64,000 nucleotides of DNA from an uncultured Clostridium sp. (lineage in GTDB: Bacteria; Bacillota; Clostridia; TANB77; CAG-508). Positions 24,079-32,391 of this stretch are shown here, in pieces. A model generated the notes under the pieces. It saw nothing but the letters and a program-made list of their open reading frames with translations, ran no database searches and had not been told where the DNA came from. Within the stretch, counting starts at the first letter, position 1. Each line of letters opens with the position of its first letter. The position numbers were made by a program, and so were the translations under genes. Location: assembly GCA_900552135.1 (NCBI GenBank), contig URYN01000001.1:62001-126000 (forward strand), in the 5' to 3' direction.

Positions 24079-26862
24079 ATGAACGTAGATAAATATTTAA
24101 TATTAATAAAGAAAGAAGATAAGACAGCCGATATAATTAAATATGAGTATCAAGGTGGAATTGTAAATATATCATATAAAATGGCGGATAAGGAATATTC
24201 ATATTCTGTAAATGATTTTGAATTTTATACTAATTCCGCAGACATAGATGTTGAAGAGTATGATTTTCTGATAAATGGAGGTTATTTGTTTAACCTTGTA
24301 AAGGCAATAAACTTTTCGGAATATTACAAGTTTTTCTTTAAAGATGGAACTACTAAGATTGTTCAAAGTTATCAGGTGAAGTTGCTACCTAGGAGTGCCA
24401 ATATTAAGCTTTCAACAGATAAGTTTGAATATTTCAAAGATATTTCCGAGATTGTTAGTATAAAAACTGAAGATGGTAGAGCTATTCTTACGAATGAGTA
24501 TAATAAAATTAATGTTATTGAAAGAGATACGGCTTTATTTAAATATTTGAATCCTATAGAATATGAGAAGAATTGTCTAAATGATAGAAATCCGAATAAG
24601 AAAAACTCGAATAACGAAAATTTTAATAGAGAAAATTATAAAATAAAAAATGAGAATGAAGCAATAATTTATCCGTTTGGTGCAAATAAATCGCAATTTA
24701 ATGCTGTAAGAAGAGCAATGGAAAATCAAATTAGTATTATAGAAGGACCTCCAGGAACAGGAAAGACCCAAACTATTTTAAATATTATTGCTAATATTGT
24801 AAAGAATGGGAAAACAGTTGCTATTGTTTCAAATAACAATTCTGCAACTGATAATGTTTATGAAAAATTGCAGAAATATGGATTGGATTATTTATGTGCG
24901 TGCCTTGGAAAAAATAGTAATAAAGTTGATTTTATAGAGCGTCAAACAGGAAAGTATCCTAAATTTGAGGTTAAGCTCGAGGACAGAAAAAAGCTAGAGC
25001 TTGAGATTGAAAATTTGAATACTGATATTTTGAGAATATTTTCTTTAAGGAATGAGATTGCAACTTTGCAAGATGAGTTGAATCAAATTAGGACGGAGCA
25101 TAATTATTTTAATAATCAAGAGGGTAAAGAGATAGAAAACATGCCTAAAATTAGAAGTCTTAATAGGGTTTCATCTGAAATAATTATGCGCATGAAAGTC
25201 GAATGTGATGACTTGGAAGCAAATAATGAAACGATAGATTTATTATTTAAGTTGAAATCTGCATGGGTGTATGGAATAGGAAATTTAAGGTTTTACAGAA
25301 GAAAAAGAGTTGGAGAATTGGCAAAGATATATAATAAATTATTTTTTGTTGTTAGAGAAGTTGAAATTAATAAACGTATAAAAGATTGCAAAAAGGAATT
25401 AAATTATTTGGATTATAAGAATAAATTGAACAGATTGACAGATTATTCAATGAGTGTGCTCAAAGATTTTCTTAGAACCAAGTATAAAGAAAGAGAAGCA
25501 AGAAAAGTATTTAAACTTGAAGAGCTTGCTACTATGTCCCTGCAATTTAACCAGGAATATCCAATAGTTCTAAGTACAACACATTCCATAAAAAATTGTT
25601 TGGGAGCAGAATATAAGTTTGACTATATTATAATGGACGAAGCTTCTCAAGTGGATTTAATAACTGGTGTATTAGCATTGTCTTCGGCACGAAATGCTGT
25701 TATTGTAGGTGATTTAAAGCAATTACCTAATGTTATAACCACACAAAATAGTAATGAAATAGAGGAAATGTCGAAAAAATATAATATAGAAGATTCGTAC
25801 AATTATTTAAAAAATAGCTTTTTGTCTTCTGTAATTGCAACAATTAGTCAGGCTCCTAGAACAATGTTACAGGAACACTACAGATGTCACCCAAAGATTA
25901 TTGGATTTTGTAATAGAAAATTTTACGATAATCAGTTAATTATAATGACTGAAGATAAAGGAGAAGATGATGTATTAAAAGCAATCGTTACTCCAGAAGG
26001 AAACTATGAAAGAGGACATTACAATCAAAGACAAATTGATGTTATAGAAAAAGAGGTTTTACCGGAATTAAGAAAAAAGGTTGAGGATGAAGATATTGGA
26101 ATTATTTCTCCATATAGAGTTCAAAAACAAAATTTGCAAAATGAAATAGATAATATTCAAGTTGATACTGTTCATAAGTTTCAAGGAAGAGAAAAAGATG
26201 CGGTTGTAATTACTACTGTAGATAATGAAATCGGAGAGTTCGTAGATGATCCAAAATTATTAAATGTTGCTATAACACGTGCTAAAAAATATTTAAGAGT
26301 TGTAGTTTCTGGAAACAAAGAGAATGAGGGAACGAATATAGATGATTTAATAAAATATATTCAGTATAACAATTTTGAAGTAGAAACCAGTAAGATAAAA
26401 TCAATATATGATTTATTGTATAAACAAAATCAGAAACAGAGGTTAGAGTACTTAAAAGGTAAGCAAAGAATTTCTGAATATGATTCGGAAAATATCACAT
26501 ATAACTTAATTAAAGAGATTATAAGAAATCAACATTATGATAATTTAGATGTGGCTGTTCATGTGCCTTTGGCAGAATTGCTGGAAGATTTAGATAAACT
26601 AGAGGAAAATGAGAGAAATTTTGCAAGTAAAACTTGGACTCATATTGATTTTGTAATCTTTAATAAAATGGATAAAAGAATGGTTGTGGCAGTGGAAGTT
26701 GATGGATATTTTTATCACAAGGAAGGAACAAAACAAGAAATAAGGGATAGATTAAAAGATAAGATTCTAGAAAAATATAATATTCCACTTGTTAGATTAA
26801 ATACAATGAATTCAAATGAAAAAGAATTACTGGAAGTGGCATTAAGAAATACATTTAAATAA
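24079..26862 (+). CDS. Superfamily 1 helicase with C-terminal nuclease-like domain
   Basis: 927 residues. After an N-terminal domain (1-200) comes a DNA2/UPF1-like SF1 helicase: Walker A GPPGTGKT (about 224-231), DEAS (about 520), GDLKQLP, EHYRCHP, VHKFQGREKDAVV and LNVAITRAKKYL. A helical insertion occupies about 310-470. The last 130 residues hold an HIDFVIFNKMD...VAVEVDGYFYHK stretch like the DUF2726/Vsr-type PD-(D/E)XK fold, with D and E metal ligands in place. It is probably a helicase-nuclease acting on DNA or RNA ends. Such fusions are common in defence islands, but no partner gene is evident here. Confidence 0.85.
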   Translation: MNVDKYLILIKKEDKTADIIKYEYQGGIVNISYKMADKEYSYSVNDFEFYTNSADIDVEEYDFLINGGYLFNLVKAINFSEYYKFFFKDGTTKIVQSYQVKLLPRSANIKLSTDKFEYFKDISEIVSIKTEDGRAILTNEYNKINVIERDTALFKYLNPIEYEKNCLNDRNPNKKNSNNENFNRENYKIKNENEAIIYPFGANKSQFNAVRRAMENQISIIEGPPGTGKTQTILNIIANIVKNGKTVAIVSNNNSATDNVYEKLQKYGLDYLCACLGKNSNKVDFIERQTGKYPKFEVKLEDRKKLELEIENLNTDILRIFSLRNEIATLQDELNQIRTEHNYFNNQEGKEIENMPKIRSLNRVSSEIIMRMKVECDDLEANNETIDLLFKLKSAWVYGIGNLRFYRRKRVGELAKIYNKLFFVVREVEINKRIKDCKKELNYLDYKNKLNRLTDYSMSVLKDFLRTKYKEREARKVFKLEELATMSLQFNQEYPIVLSTTHSIKNCLGAEYKFDYIIMDEASQVDLITGVLALSSARNAVIVGDLKQLPNVITTQNSNEIEEMSKKYNIEDSYNYLKNSFLSSVIATISQAPRTMLQEHYRCHPKIIGFCNRKFYDNQLIIMTEDKGEDDVLKAIVTPEGNYERGHYNQRQIDVIEKEVLPELRKKVEDEDIGIISPYRVQKQNLQNEIDNIQVDTVHKFQGREKDAVVITTVDNEIGEFVDDPKLLNVAITRAKKYLRVVVSGNKENEGTNIDDLIKYIQYNNFEVETSKIKSIYDLLYKQNQKQRLEYLKGKQRISEYDSENITYNLIKEIIRNQHYDNLDVAVHVPLAELLEDLDKLEENERNFASKTWTHIDFVIFNKMDKRMVVAVEVDGYFYHKEGTKQEIRDRLKDKILEKYNIPLVRLNTMNSNEKELLEVALRNTFK

Positions 26863-26937
26863 AACGATAAAAACAAAATAAAATTGCAAAATTTTGTAAT
26901 AAAAGCTCGAAAAATTCTTCTCAAATGCTGAAAGTCA

Positions 26938-26966
26938 TTGCAATACAGCCGAAATGGTGGTATAAT
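26938..26966 (+). promoter_or_regulatory. Promoter of the Clp/FtsH chimera
   Basis: TTGCAA (26938-26943), 17-bp spacer, TATAAT (26961-26966) with a TGG extension in front of the -10 box. It is a near-consensus vegetative promoter 34 bases upstream of the start, so this high-G+C gene is fitted with a host-type promoter. Confidence 0.75.
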
Positions 26967-26999
26967 AGTTGTCATAAAGCGTTGAAAGGAGAATATACT

Positions 27000-28919
27000 A
27001 TGAGTATTATGTTGTCCCAGGAGGTCAAAGGGCTTGTCAATGTAACCATTGAGAGGGCCAAGGAATACGAAATCGACTTGGTCAACACAACGGTATTGTT
27101 CAACGTTCTTTTGACCAATTTGTTGTTCGCTAATGCCACCAATATGAATTCCGCGACTGGCATTGAATCTGTTGTTGACATTTCGGAGGATGCTTTGGAT
27201 GCACACGAATTCACGGAAGAGGCTTTCAGCAAAACCCCAGAGGAGTTTCAATTTATGCAGGAAGTACTCCAGGCATCTGAAGTTAAAGAAAGCGAGAAAG
27301 TTAAATTTACACAAGATTTTGCTGATGTTTTCTACTATGCAAAGCTGGAGGTGGAAGAGGAAAACCGGCAGGAACTCACTCTTGATGATGTGATTTTGTC
27401 TTTTTTGGAAAACATATCTGTAGACATGAATAAGCTCTTCGAAAAAACCGGTACTAATGCAGAAAGACTCGAGAATCAGTATATTGATTGCATTGTGGTC
27501 GATACTGAACTTTCGGATATTCCGGATTCGTTGAACGGTTGCCTGAGCGTGTTGAACGAAAGGTTTGAGCAGAACCGCGACTGTGCAATTCTCGGAAGAG
27601 ATGAGGAGTGCAAAGAAATCTGGAAGACGATGATGAAGAGAACCAAACGAAATGTAATTCTTACTGGCAAAGCTGGTGTTGGCAAATCTTCCATTGTCTA
27701 CAAGATTACTTGCGACATTGTGAATGGTACTTGTCCCGAGATGTTCAATGGATACTTGGTACTTTCTCTTGATGTGAACAACATCATTTCCGGCACGACG
27801 TACAGAGGCCAGGCTGAAGAGAGATTTCAGAATCTTATCGATTTTCTCAAAGAACATAAAAATGTGATTTTGTTCATTGATGAGATTCACATGATTATTG
27901 GTGCGGGCTCGTGCTCGCCTGATGACAAACAGGATCTCTCGAATGCCCTGAAACCCATTCTTGCTGGAGACGACGTCATTATCATCGGTGCTACCACTGA
28001 TGAAGAGTATGAGCAGACCTTCGGCATGGAGAGTGCTTTGAGACGGCGGTTCCGCAAAATCGAAGTGAGAGAACCGAAGACCACGGAAGTTTATTCGATG
28101 CTAAAGGATTCCATCAAGCAGTTGGAGAAATACCATGGGGTCAAAATTTCGAGAAGAATGGTTGATATGATTATCTTCTATTCTTCGTGCTTTAACTACA
28201 CTACCAGCAATCCCGACAGAACCAAGGATTTGATTGATTTGTCTATGGTAACTGCCAAGATGGACGGCAAGGATCATGTTGACAGGGAGTCTATCATGAA
28301 GAACTTCGATGCAAACTTCAAGAAGTTCCACAAGATGCCCGCAGATTTGATTCGTGAGACTGCCTTCCATGAGGTTGGCCACTATGTGGTAAGGCGATTC
28401 TCGGGAAAGTTGGTTGACAAGGAAGTTATTGCAATTTCTATCATTCCGGCAGATAACTATATGGGAGTAAATGTCTACGATTTCACGGATATCACAGCAA
28501 GAGCTGACAGGGATTATTTTATCGACGAGATTGCATCTCTGTTGGCCGGCAAGGTCTCTGAAAAGCTGTTCATGCACTCTTTGAACAACTCCGGGGCAAG
28601 CAATGACCTGGAGCGGGCAACCAAGATTGCCTACAATATGGTCACAAAATATGGTATGACAACCAAACTTGGTGAGCACCGTATTTACCTGAATGATGAG
28701 AACTACCAGATGCAGACGCCTGAGGTTACGAAGTCTATCAATGAAGAGATTAAGTCCATTACAGAACGTGCCCGCGAAAGAGCGGAGACGATTTTGAAAA
28801 ACTACAGCAGTTTGGTGACTGCGCTAGCAGATGAGCTTGTCCGCAAAGGTATGCTGAGTAGGAAGGAGCTTGATAAGTTTGTCAAGGAACACGAAAGCAA
28901 GCTGGTAACAAGAACGTAA
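27000..28919 (+). CDS. Clp-type AAA+ ATPase fused to an FtsH-type (M41) zinc peptidase
   Basis: 639 residues from the ATG at 27000 (GAAAGGAG upstream). Residues 1-165 resemble the Clp N-terminal domain. Residues about 195-360 are a Clp D1-like AAA+ module (GRDEECKE, Walker A GKAGVGKS at 223-230, TYRGQAEERF, Walker B ILFIDEIH at 290-297, and IGATTDEEYEQTF with ALRRRF). From about 450 an M41 peptidase follows: HEVGH (457-461) and SGASNDLERAT, which supplies the third zinc ligand in FtsH. There is no membrane segment and no FtsH AAA domain, so it is a soluble protease with a swapped motor. The gene is far richer in G+C and uses codons unlike its neighbours (28 of 60 bases are G or C in the first line), indicating recent transfer. 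Confidence 0.88.
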   Translation: MSIMLSQEVKGLVNVTIERAKEYEIDLVNTTVLFNVLLTNLLFANATNMNSATGIESVVDISEDALDAHEFTEEAFSKTPEEFQFMQEVLQASEVKESEKVKFTQDFADVFYYAKLEVEEENRQELTLDDVILSFLENISVDMNKLFEKTGTNAERLENQYIDCIVVDTELSDIPDSLNGCLSVLNERFEQNRDCAILGRDEECKEIWKTMMKRTKRNVILTGKAGVGKSSIVYKITCDIVNGTCPEMFNGYLVLSLDVNNIISGTTYRGQAEERFQNLIDFLKEHKNVILFIDEIHMIIGAGSCSPDDKQDLSNALKPILAGDDVIIIGATTDEEYEQTFGMESALRRRFRKIEVREPKTTEVYSMLKDSIKQLEKYHGVKISRRMVDMIIFYSSCFNYTTSNPDRTKDLIDLSMVTAKMDGKDHVDRESIMKNFDANFKKFHKMPADLIRETAFHEVGHYVVRRFSGKLVDKEVIAISIIPADNYMGVNVYDFTDITARADRDYFIDEIASLLAGKVSEKLFMHSLNNSGASNDLERATKIAYNMVTKYGMTTKLGEHRIYLNDENYQMQTPEVTKSINEEIKSITERARERAETILKNYSSLVTALADELVRKGMLSRKELDKFVKEHESKLVTRT

Positions 28920-28934
28920 AATAGTATATCGCAA

Positions 28935-28970
28935 TGGCAGGGGTACTTCCCCTGCCATTTGCTTTTTGCT
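28935..28970 (+). terminator. Terminator of the Clp/FtsH chimera
   Basis: A 9-bp perfect stem (TGGCAGGGG and CCCCTGCCA) with a five-base loop lies 15 bases after the stop, followed by ATTTGCTTTTT. Its G+C-rich stem matches the foreign composition of the gene. Confidence 0.8.
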
Positions 28971-28996
28971 TAACTAAAAAATAAACATGTTTTGTA

Positions 28997-29025
28997 TTGC
29001 AAATTTAGTAATCTTAATATAGAAT
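28997..29025 (+). promoter_or_regulatory. Promoter of pcrA
   Basis: TTGCAA (28997-29002), 17-bp spacer, TAGAAT (29020-29025), 60 bases before the pcrA start. Confidence 0.6.
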
Positions 29026-29037
29026 ATAACGAAGATA

Positions 29038-29084
29038 GGAATGGACTAAGACAAGAATGGATTAAGACAGGAAAGGAATGGATT
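29038..29084 (+). repeat. Imperfect tandem repeats in the pcrA leader
   Basis: GGAATGGACTAAGACA (29038-29053) is followed directly by AGAATGGATTAAGACA (29054-29069), and then after five bases by GGAATGGATT (29075-29084) just before the ATG. Each copy contains a GGAATGG that resembles a ribosome binding site. Confidence 0.55.
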
Positions 29085-29085
29085 T

Positions 29086-31410
29086 ATGGATAAAGAAGAG
29101 ATTTTAAGTGGACTTAATGATAAACAAAAAGAAGCTGTAATGCAAACAGAAGGACCATGCCTTGTTATTGCTGGTGCAGGTAGTGGAAAAACAAAAGTTC
29201 TTACACATAAAATAGCTTATGAGATTGCAAATGGTGTTAAGCCATGGAATATTTTGGCTATAACTTTTACAAATAAAGCAGCAAATGAAATGAAAGAAAG
29301 AATTGGTAATTTGATTGGCGAAGCCAGTGCAGATCTGTGGATGGGAACTTTTCACGCTATTTGTGTTCGTATTTTAAGAAAGTTTATAGACAGAATTGGT
29401 TTCAATACCGATTTTGTTATATTTGATACATCTGACCAAAGGACTCTTATTAAGGAGTGTTTAAAAACCTTAAAGATTGATGATAAATTGTTTACTGACA
29501 GAGGAACTCTTTCAGAAATAAGCAATGCAAAAAATGAGATGCTTGAACCTAAAGCATACAGTGTAAAATATTCAGGTGATTTCAGAAAAGAGAAGATTGC
29601 ACAGATTTATGCTTTGTATCAACAAAGGTTAAAAGAAAATAATGCGATTGATTTTGATGATATTATTAATTTCACAATAAAGATTTTGAATGAAAATGCA
29701 GATATTCTTGATTATTATACTGAAAAATTCAAGTATGTACTTGTTGACGAGTATCAGGACACAAACAAGGCTCAATTTACACTTGTAAGTTTGTTTGCGT
29801 CAAAGTATGGAAATGTAACAGCTGTAGGAGATAACGACCAAGGTATATATTCGTTTAGAGGAGCAGATATTACAAATATTTTGAATTTTGAAAGAGATTT
29901 TCCAGGAACGAAAATTATAAAACTAGAGCAAAACTATAGATGTACAGGAAATATATTAAAAGCCGCAAATGCTGTTATCAAGCACAATGAGAACAAATAT
30001 GATAAAAAATTATGGACGCAAAATGATGATGGAAGTCTTCCTTGCGTTTATTGTGGAGAAGATGAGTACGACGAAGGTCGATATATCGTTGAACAAATTC
30101 AGCATTTAAAGACTGAAGAATATTTTAAGTATTCGGATTTTTGCGTGTTATACAGAATGAATGCTCAATCAAGAGCAATAGAAGATATTCTTATGAGGGA
30201 GAGGATTCCGTACAAGGTAATAGGTGGTCTAAAATTCTATGAGAGAAAAGAAATCAAAGATACTATCGCTTATTTAAGATTAGTTCATAATACTTCAGAC
30301 AATCTTTCACTAAAAAGAATTATAAATGAACCAAAACGTGGAATCGGAAAAACAAGTTTAGATCAAATACAAGAAATTTCTGAAAAAACTGGAGCATCAA
30401 TGTATGATGTAATAAAAGATGCACAGAACTATGGTCTAACAAGAGTTTACTCAAATTCGAGAGATTTTATAGAACAAATTGAAGCAATAAGAGCGAAAAA
30501 AGATTCAATGAAAATTTCTGATTTAATAAAAGAAGTTTTAAATAAAACAGGATACACAAAGGCTCTAGAACTTGAAAATAGCATAGAAGCTCAAACAAGA
30601 ATCGAAAACATAGAGGAATTCTTAACTGTTGCAATAGAGTTCGAGGAAGAATCAGCAGATAATACTCTTGCAGAATTCTTAGAGAACATAACGCTGTCAA
30701 GTGATATAGATGGAATGCAAGATCAGGAAGATTCTGTTACATTAATGACTCTTCACAGTGCAAAAGGACTTGAGTTCCCAGTTGTTTTCTTGGTTGGAAT
30801 GGAAGAAGGAATATTCCCGGGATACAAATCAATAGGAGAACCAAAAGATTTGGAAGAGGAAAGACGTTTGTTCTATGTTGGAATTACTAGAGCAAAACAA
30901 TATTTGTATTTAACTTGTGCAAAACATCGTACAATATTTGGTTCTACAAGTTATAATCAAATATCAAGATTTTTAAAAGAAATTCCAGACGAGCTTCTTG
31001 AAGGTTATTCAGAGGTGGTTGAGAGTAAGTCTTCTAATGAAAATCAATTCCGTGACCTTGGATATAGATGGAGTTATGGAAGTGGACAAAGTGTTAAAAC
31101 CTATAAAATGGATGAAGATGATAAAAAGGCTGTTGCAAAAGTATTCGGCAGTCAAAATGAAAAACCTGCATACCAATTTAGAACAGCAGAAAGCTTCTTG
31201 AATTCGATAAAGCAAAATAATCAACCAGGAAGTGGAGTTGATATTTCAAAATATCAAGTTGGACAAAGGGTTTACCACAAAAAATTCGGAGAAGGAACGA
31301 TTACTAAGTTAGAGGAAGAAGGAAACGACATAAAAGTTGACTTGGAATTTGACAAAGTTGGACATAAACGTCTAATGGCAAAATTTGCGGGATTGGAAAT
31401 ATTAAACTAG
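29086..31410 (+). CDS. pcrA: ATP-dependent DNA helicase PcrA/UvrD
   Basis: 774 residues with the complete UvrD-type SF1A set: Q motif LNDKQKEAV, Walker A GAGSGKT (30-36), Ia ITFTNKAANEM, II DEYQDTN, III GDNDQGIYSFRGA, IV EQNYRC, V TLMTLHSAKGLEFP and VI YVGITRAK. The C-terminal 50 residues end in a beta-hairpin segment (VGQRVYHKKFGEGTI) known as the PcrA RNA-polymerase-interaction (Tudor-like) domain. It unwinds DNA 3' to 5' in excision repair and replication restart. It is a core gene and marks the return to chromosomal backbone. The start follows a near-consensus promoter and AAGGAAT. Confidence 0.96.
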   Translation: MDKEEILSGLNDKQKEAVMQTEGPCLVIAGAGSGKTKVLTHKIAYEIANGVKPWNILAITFTNKAANEMKERIGNLIGEASADLWMGTFHAICVRILRKFIDRIGFNTDFVIFDTSDQRTLIKECLKTLKIDDKLFTDRGTLSEISNAKNEMLEPKAYSVKYSGDFRKEKIAQIYALYQQRLKENNAIDFDDIINFTIKILNENADILDYYTEKFKYVLVDEYQDTNKAQFTLVSLFASKYGNVTAVGDNDQGIYSFRGADITNILNFERDFPGTKIIKLEQNYRCTGNILKAANAVIKHNENKYDKKLWTQNDDGSLPCVYCGEDEYDEGRYIVEQIQHLKTEEYFKYSDFCVLYRMNAQSRAIEDILMRERIPYKVIGGLKFYERKEIKDTIAYLRLVHNTSDNLSLKRIINEPKRGIGKTSLDQIQEISEKTGASMYDVIKDAQNYGLTRVYSNSRDFIEQIEAIRAKKDSMKISDLIKEVLNKTGYTKALELENSIEAQTRIENIEEFLTVAIEFEEESADNTLAEFLENITLSSDIDGMQDQEDSVTLMTLHSAKGLEFPVVFLVGMEEGIFPGYKSIGEPKDLEEERRLFYVGITRAKQYLYLTCAKHRTIFGSTSYNQISRFLKEIPDELLEGYSEVVESKSSNENQFRDLGYRWSYGSGQSVKTYKMDEDDKKAVAKVFGSQNEKPAYQFRTAESFLNSIKQNNQPGSGVDISKYQVGQRVYHKKFGEGTITKLEEEGNDIKVDLEFDKVGHKRLMAKFAGLEILN

Positions 31411-31555
31411 AAAGTAAAAATGAAAAAAATAAAAATTGAAAGTTTAATATTAAAAATCTTAAATTGAAAATTAGAAATTAAATTTTAAAATTTGTATAAA
31501 ACTTGAATTGTTGGCACATAATAATTAAAGATTTCAAAAGAAAGGAATGAAGAAA

Positions 31556-31744
31556 ATGCCAAATTTAAGTCAAGTTGAATTACAAAATTTACGCCATTTA
31601 ATAGGAGCTCATGAAACTTCTTATCAAAAATTGAATGCTTATGCATCACAAGCGGTTGATCCGCAAATTAAACAGATTTTTACAAAGTCTGCACAAGATG
31701 CATTAAATACAAAGCAAAAATTGATGTCATTTTTAAATGACTAA
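31556..31744 (+). CDS. Small coat-F-like spore protein
   Basis: 62 residues from the ATG at 31556 (AAAGGAATGAAG upstream; an ATG at 31547 is also in frame). The helical sequence LRHLIGAHETSYQKLNAYA...IFTKSAQDALNTKQKLMSFL has the spacing of the ferritin-like Coat_F family, in half-length form. A second gene of the same type follows 25 bases later. Both are probably expressed in the mother cell late in sporulation, as in related species, but no sporulation promoter was identified. Confidence 0.7.
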   Translation: MPNLSQVELQNLRHLIGAHETSYQKLNAYASQAVDPQIKQIFTKSAQDALNTKQKLMSFLND

Positions 31745-31769
31745 GAGGTGAAAGGAGAGAATATTAATT

Positions 31770-32012
31770 ATGGATGAAAAAACAATGGTAAATGATATAC
31801 TAGAAGGAGTGAAAGGAAGCTTAAAAACTTATCAAGGAGTTATTTCAGAAGCTGAAAATATGCAACTTAGACAAACAATACAACAAATAAGAAATAATGA
31901 TGAGAGTTTCCAATATGAGTTATTTAAAATTGCTCAAACAAAGGGATATTATAAACCAGCTCAACAAGCTACAGAAGCAGAGGTTCAAAAAGTTAAAACA
32001 GAGTTACAATAA
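31770..32012 (+). CDS. CotF-like spore coat protein
   Basis: 80 residues. TMVNDILEGVKGSLKTYQGVI with FQYELFKIAQTKGYYKPAQQA is a typical Coat_F signature; the closing YYKPAQ-A is the usual end of these proteins. AAAGGAG precedes the ATG. It forms a pair with the preceding 62-residue gene, and a terminator follows. Confidence 0.85.
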   Translation: MDEKTMVNDILEGVKGSLKTYQGVISEAENMQLRQTIQQIRNNDESFQYELFKIAQTKGYYKPAQQATEAEVQKVKTELQ

Positions 32013-32048
32013 AAATTAATAGATTAATTAATCATAAGGACATTAAAT

Positions 32049-32089
32049 AAAAATTTGTGAAATTTATATTTTCACAAATTTTTATTTTT
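32049..32089 (+). terminator. Terminator of the coat-protein pair
   Basis: A 13-bp stem (AAAAATTTGTGAA and its complement) is followed by T-rich sequence, 37 bases after the cotF-like stop. Confidence 0.75.
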
Positions 32090-32141
32090 ATGTGTTATAT
32101 AAAACCTTGAAAGACAGGTATTATATTTAAAAGATACAAAC

Positions 32142-32178
32142 TTCCACAGCCCATTTATTGGGCTGTGGAATCTTTTAT
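32142..32178 (+). terminator. Second terminator-like hairpin
   Basis: A perfect 11-bp stem (TTCCACAGCCC and GGGCTGTGGAA) with a seven-base loop is followed by TCTTTTA. It lies 53 bases past the first hairpin and may be a back-up stop or part of a small RNA. Confidence 0.6.
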
Positions 32179-32329
32179 ATAGATGAAAATCACAAATCTT
32201 TGGTATAATTTCTAAAATGAAAAGTTATTGCATTATTTTGATTTAATGTAATAATTCAAGGCTCACCAAAATGAGTAGTAATAATTGTAACAAAATTTAA
32301 TGCATATAGATAAAAAGTCATAAAAACTA

Positions 32330-32382
32330 TTGCTTATTTTTTTATGTTGGTGTAAAATAATGAAAGAATAAAAAGTAAGGAG
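32330..32382 (+). promoter_or_regulatory. Promoter and ribosome binding site of the M23 peptidase gene
   Basis: TTGCTT (32330-32335), 17-bp spacer, TAAAAT (32353-32358), then AAGGAG at 32377-32382. Transcription should begin near 32365, leaving a very short leader. The binding site sits nine bases ahead of an ATA codon at 32392 that opens the peptidase frame; no NTG codon is available in that frame before 32638. Confidence 0.6.
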
Positions 32383-32391
32383 TGGTTTTTC

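Noticed and set aside
26715..28679. Long minus-strand reading frames (391 and 192 codons) opposite the Clp/FtsH chimera and helicase
   Set aside because: They are shadows of the higher-G+C plus-strand gene; the plus strand shows domain motifs, promoter and terminator, and the minus frames show none.
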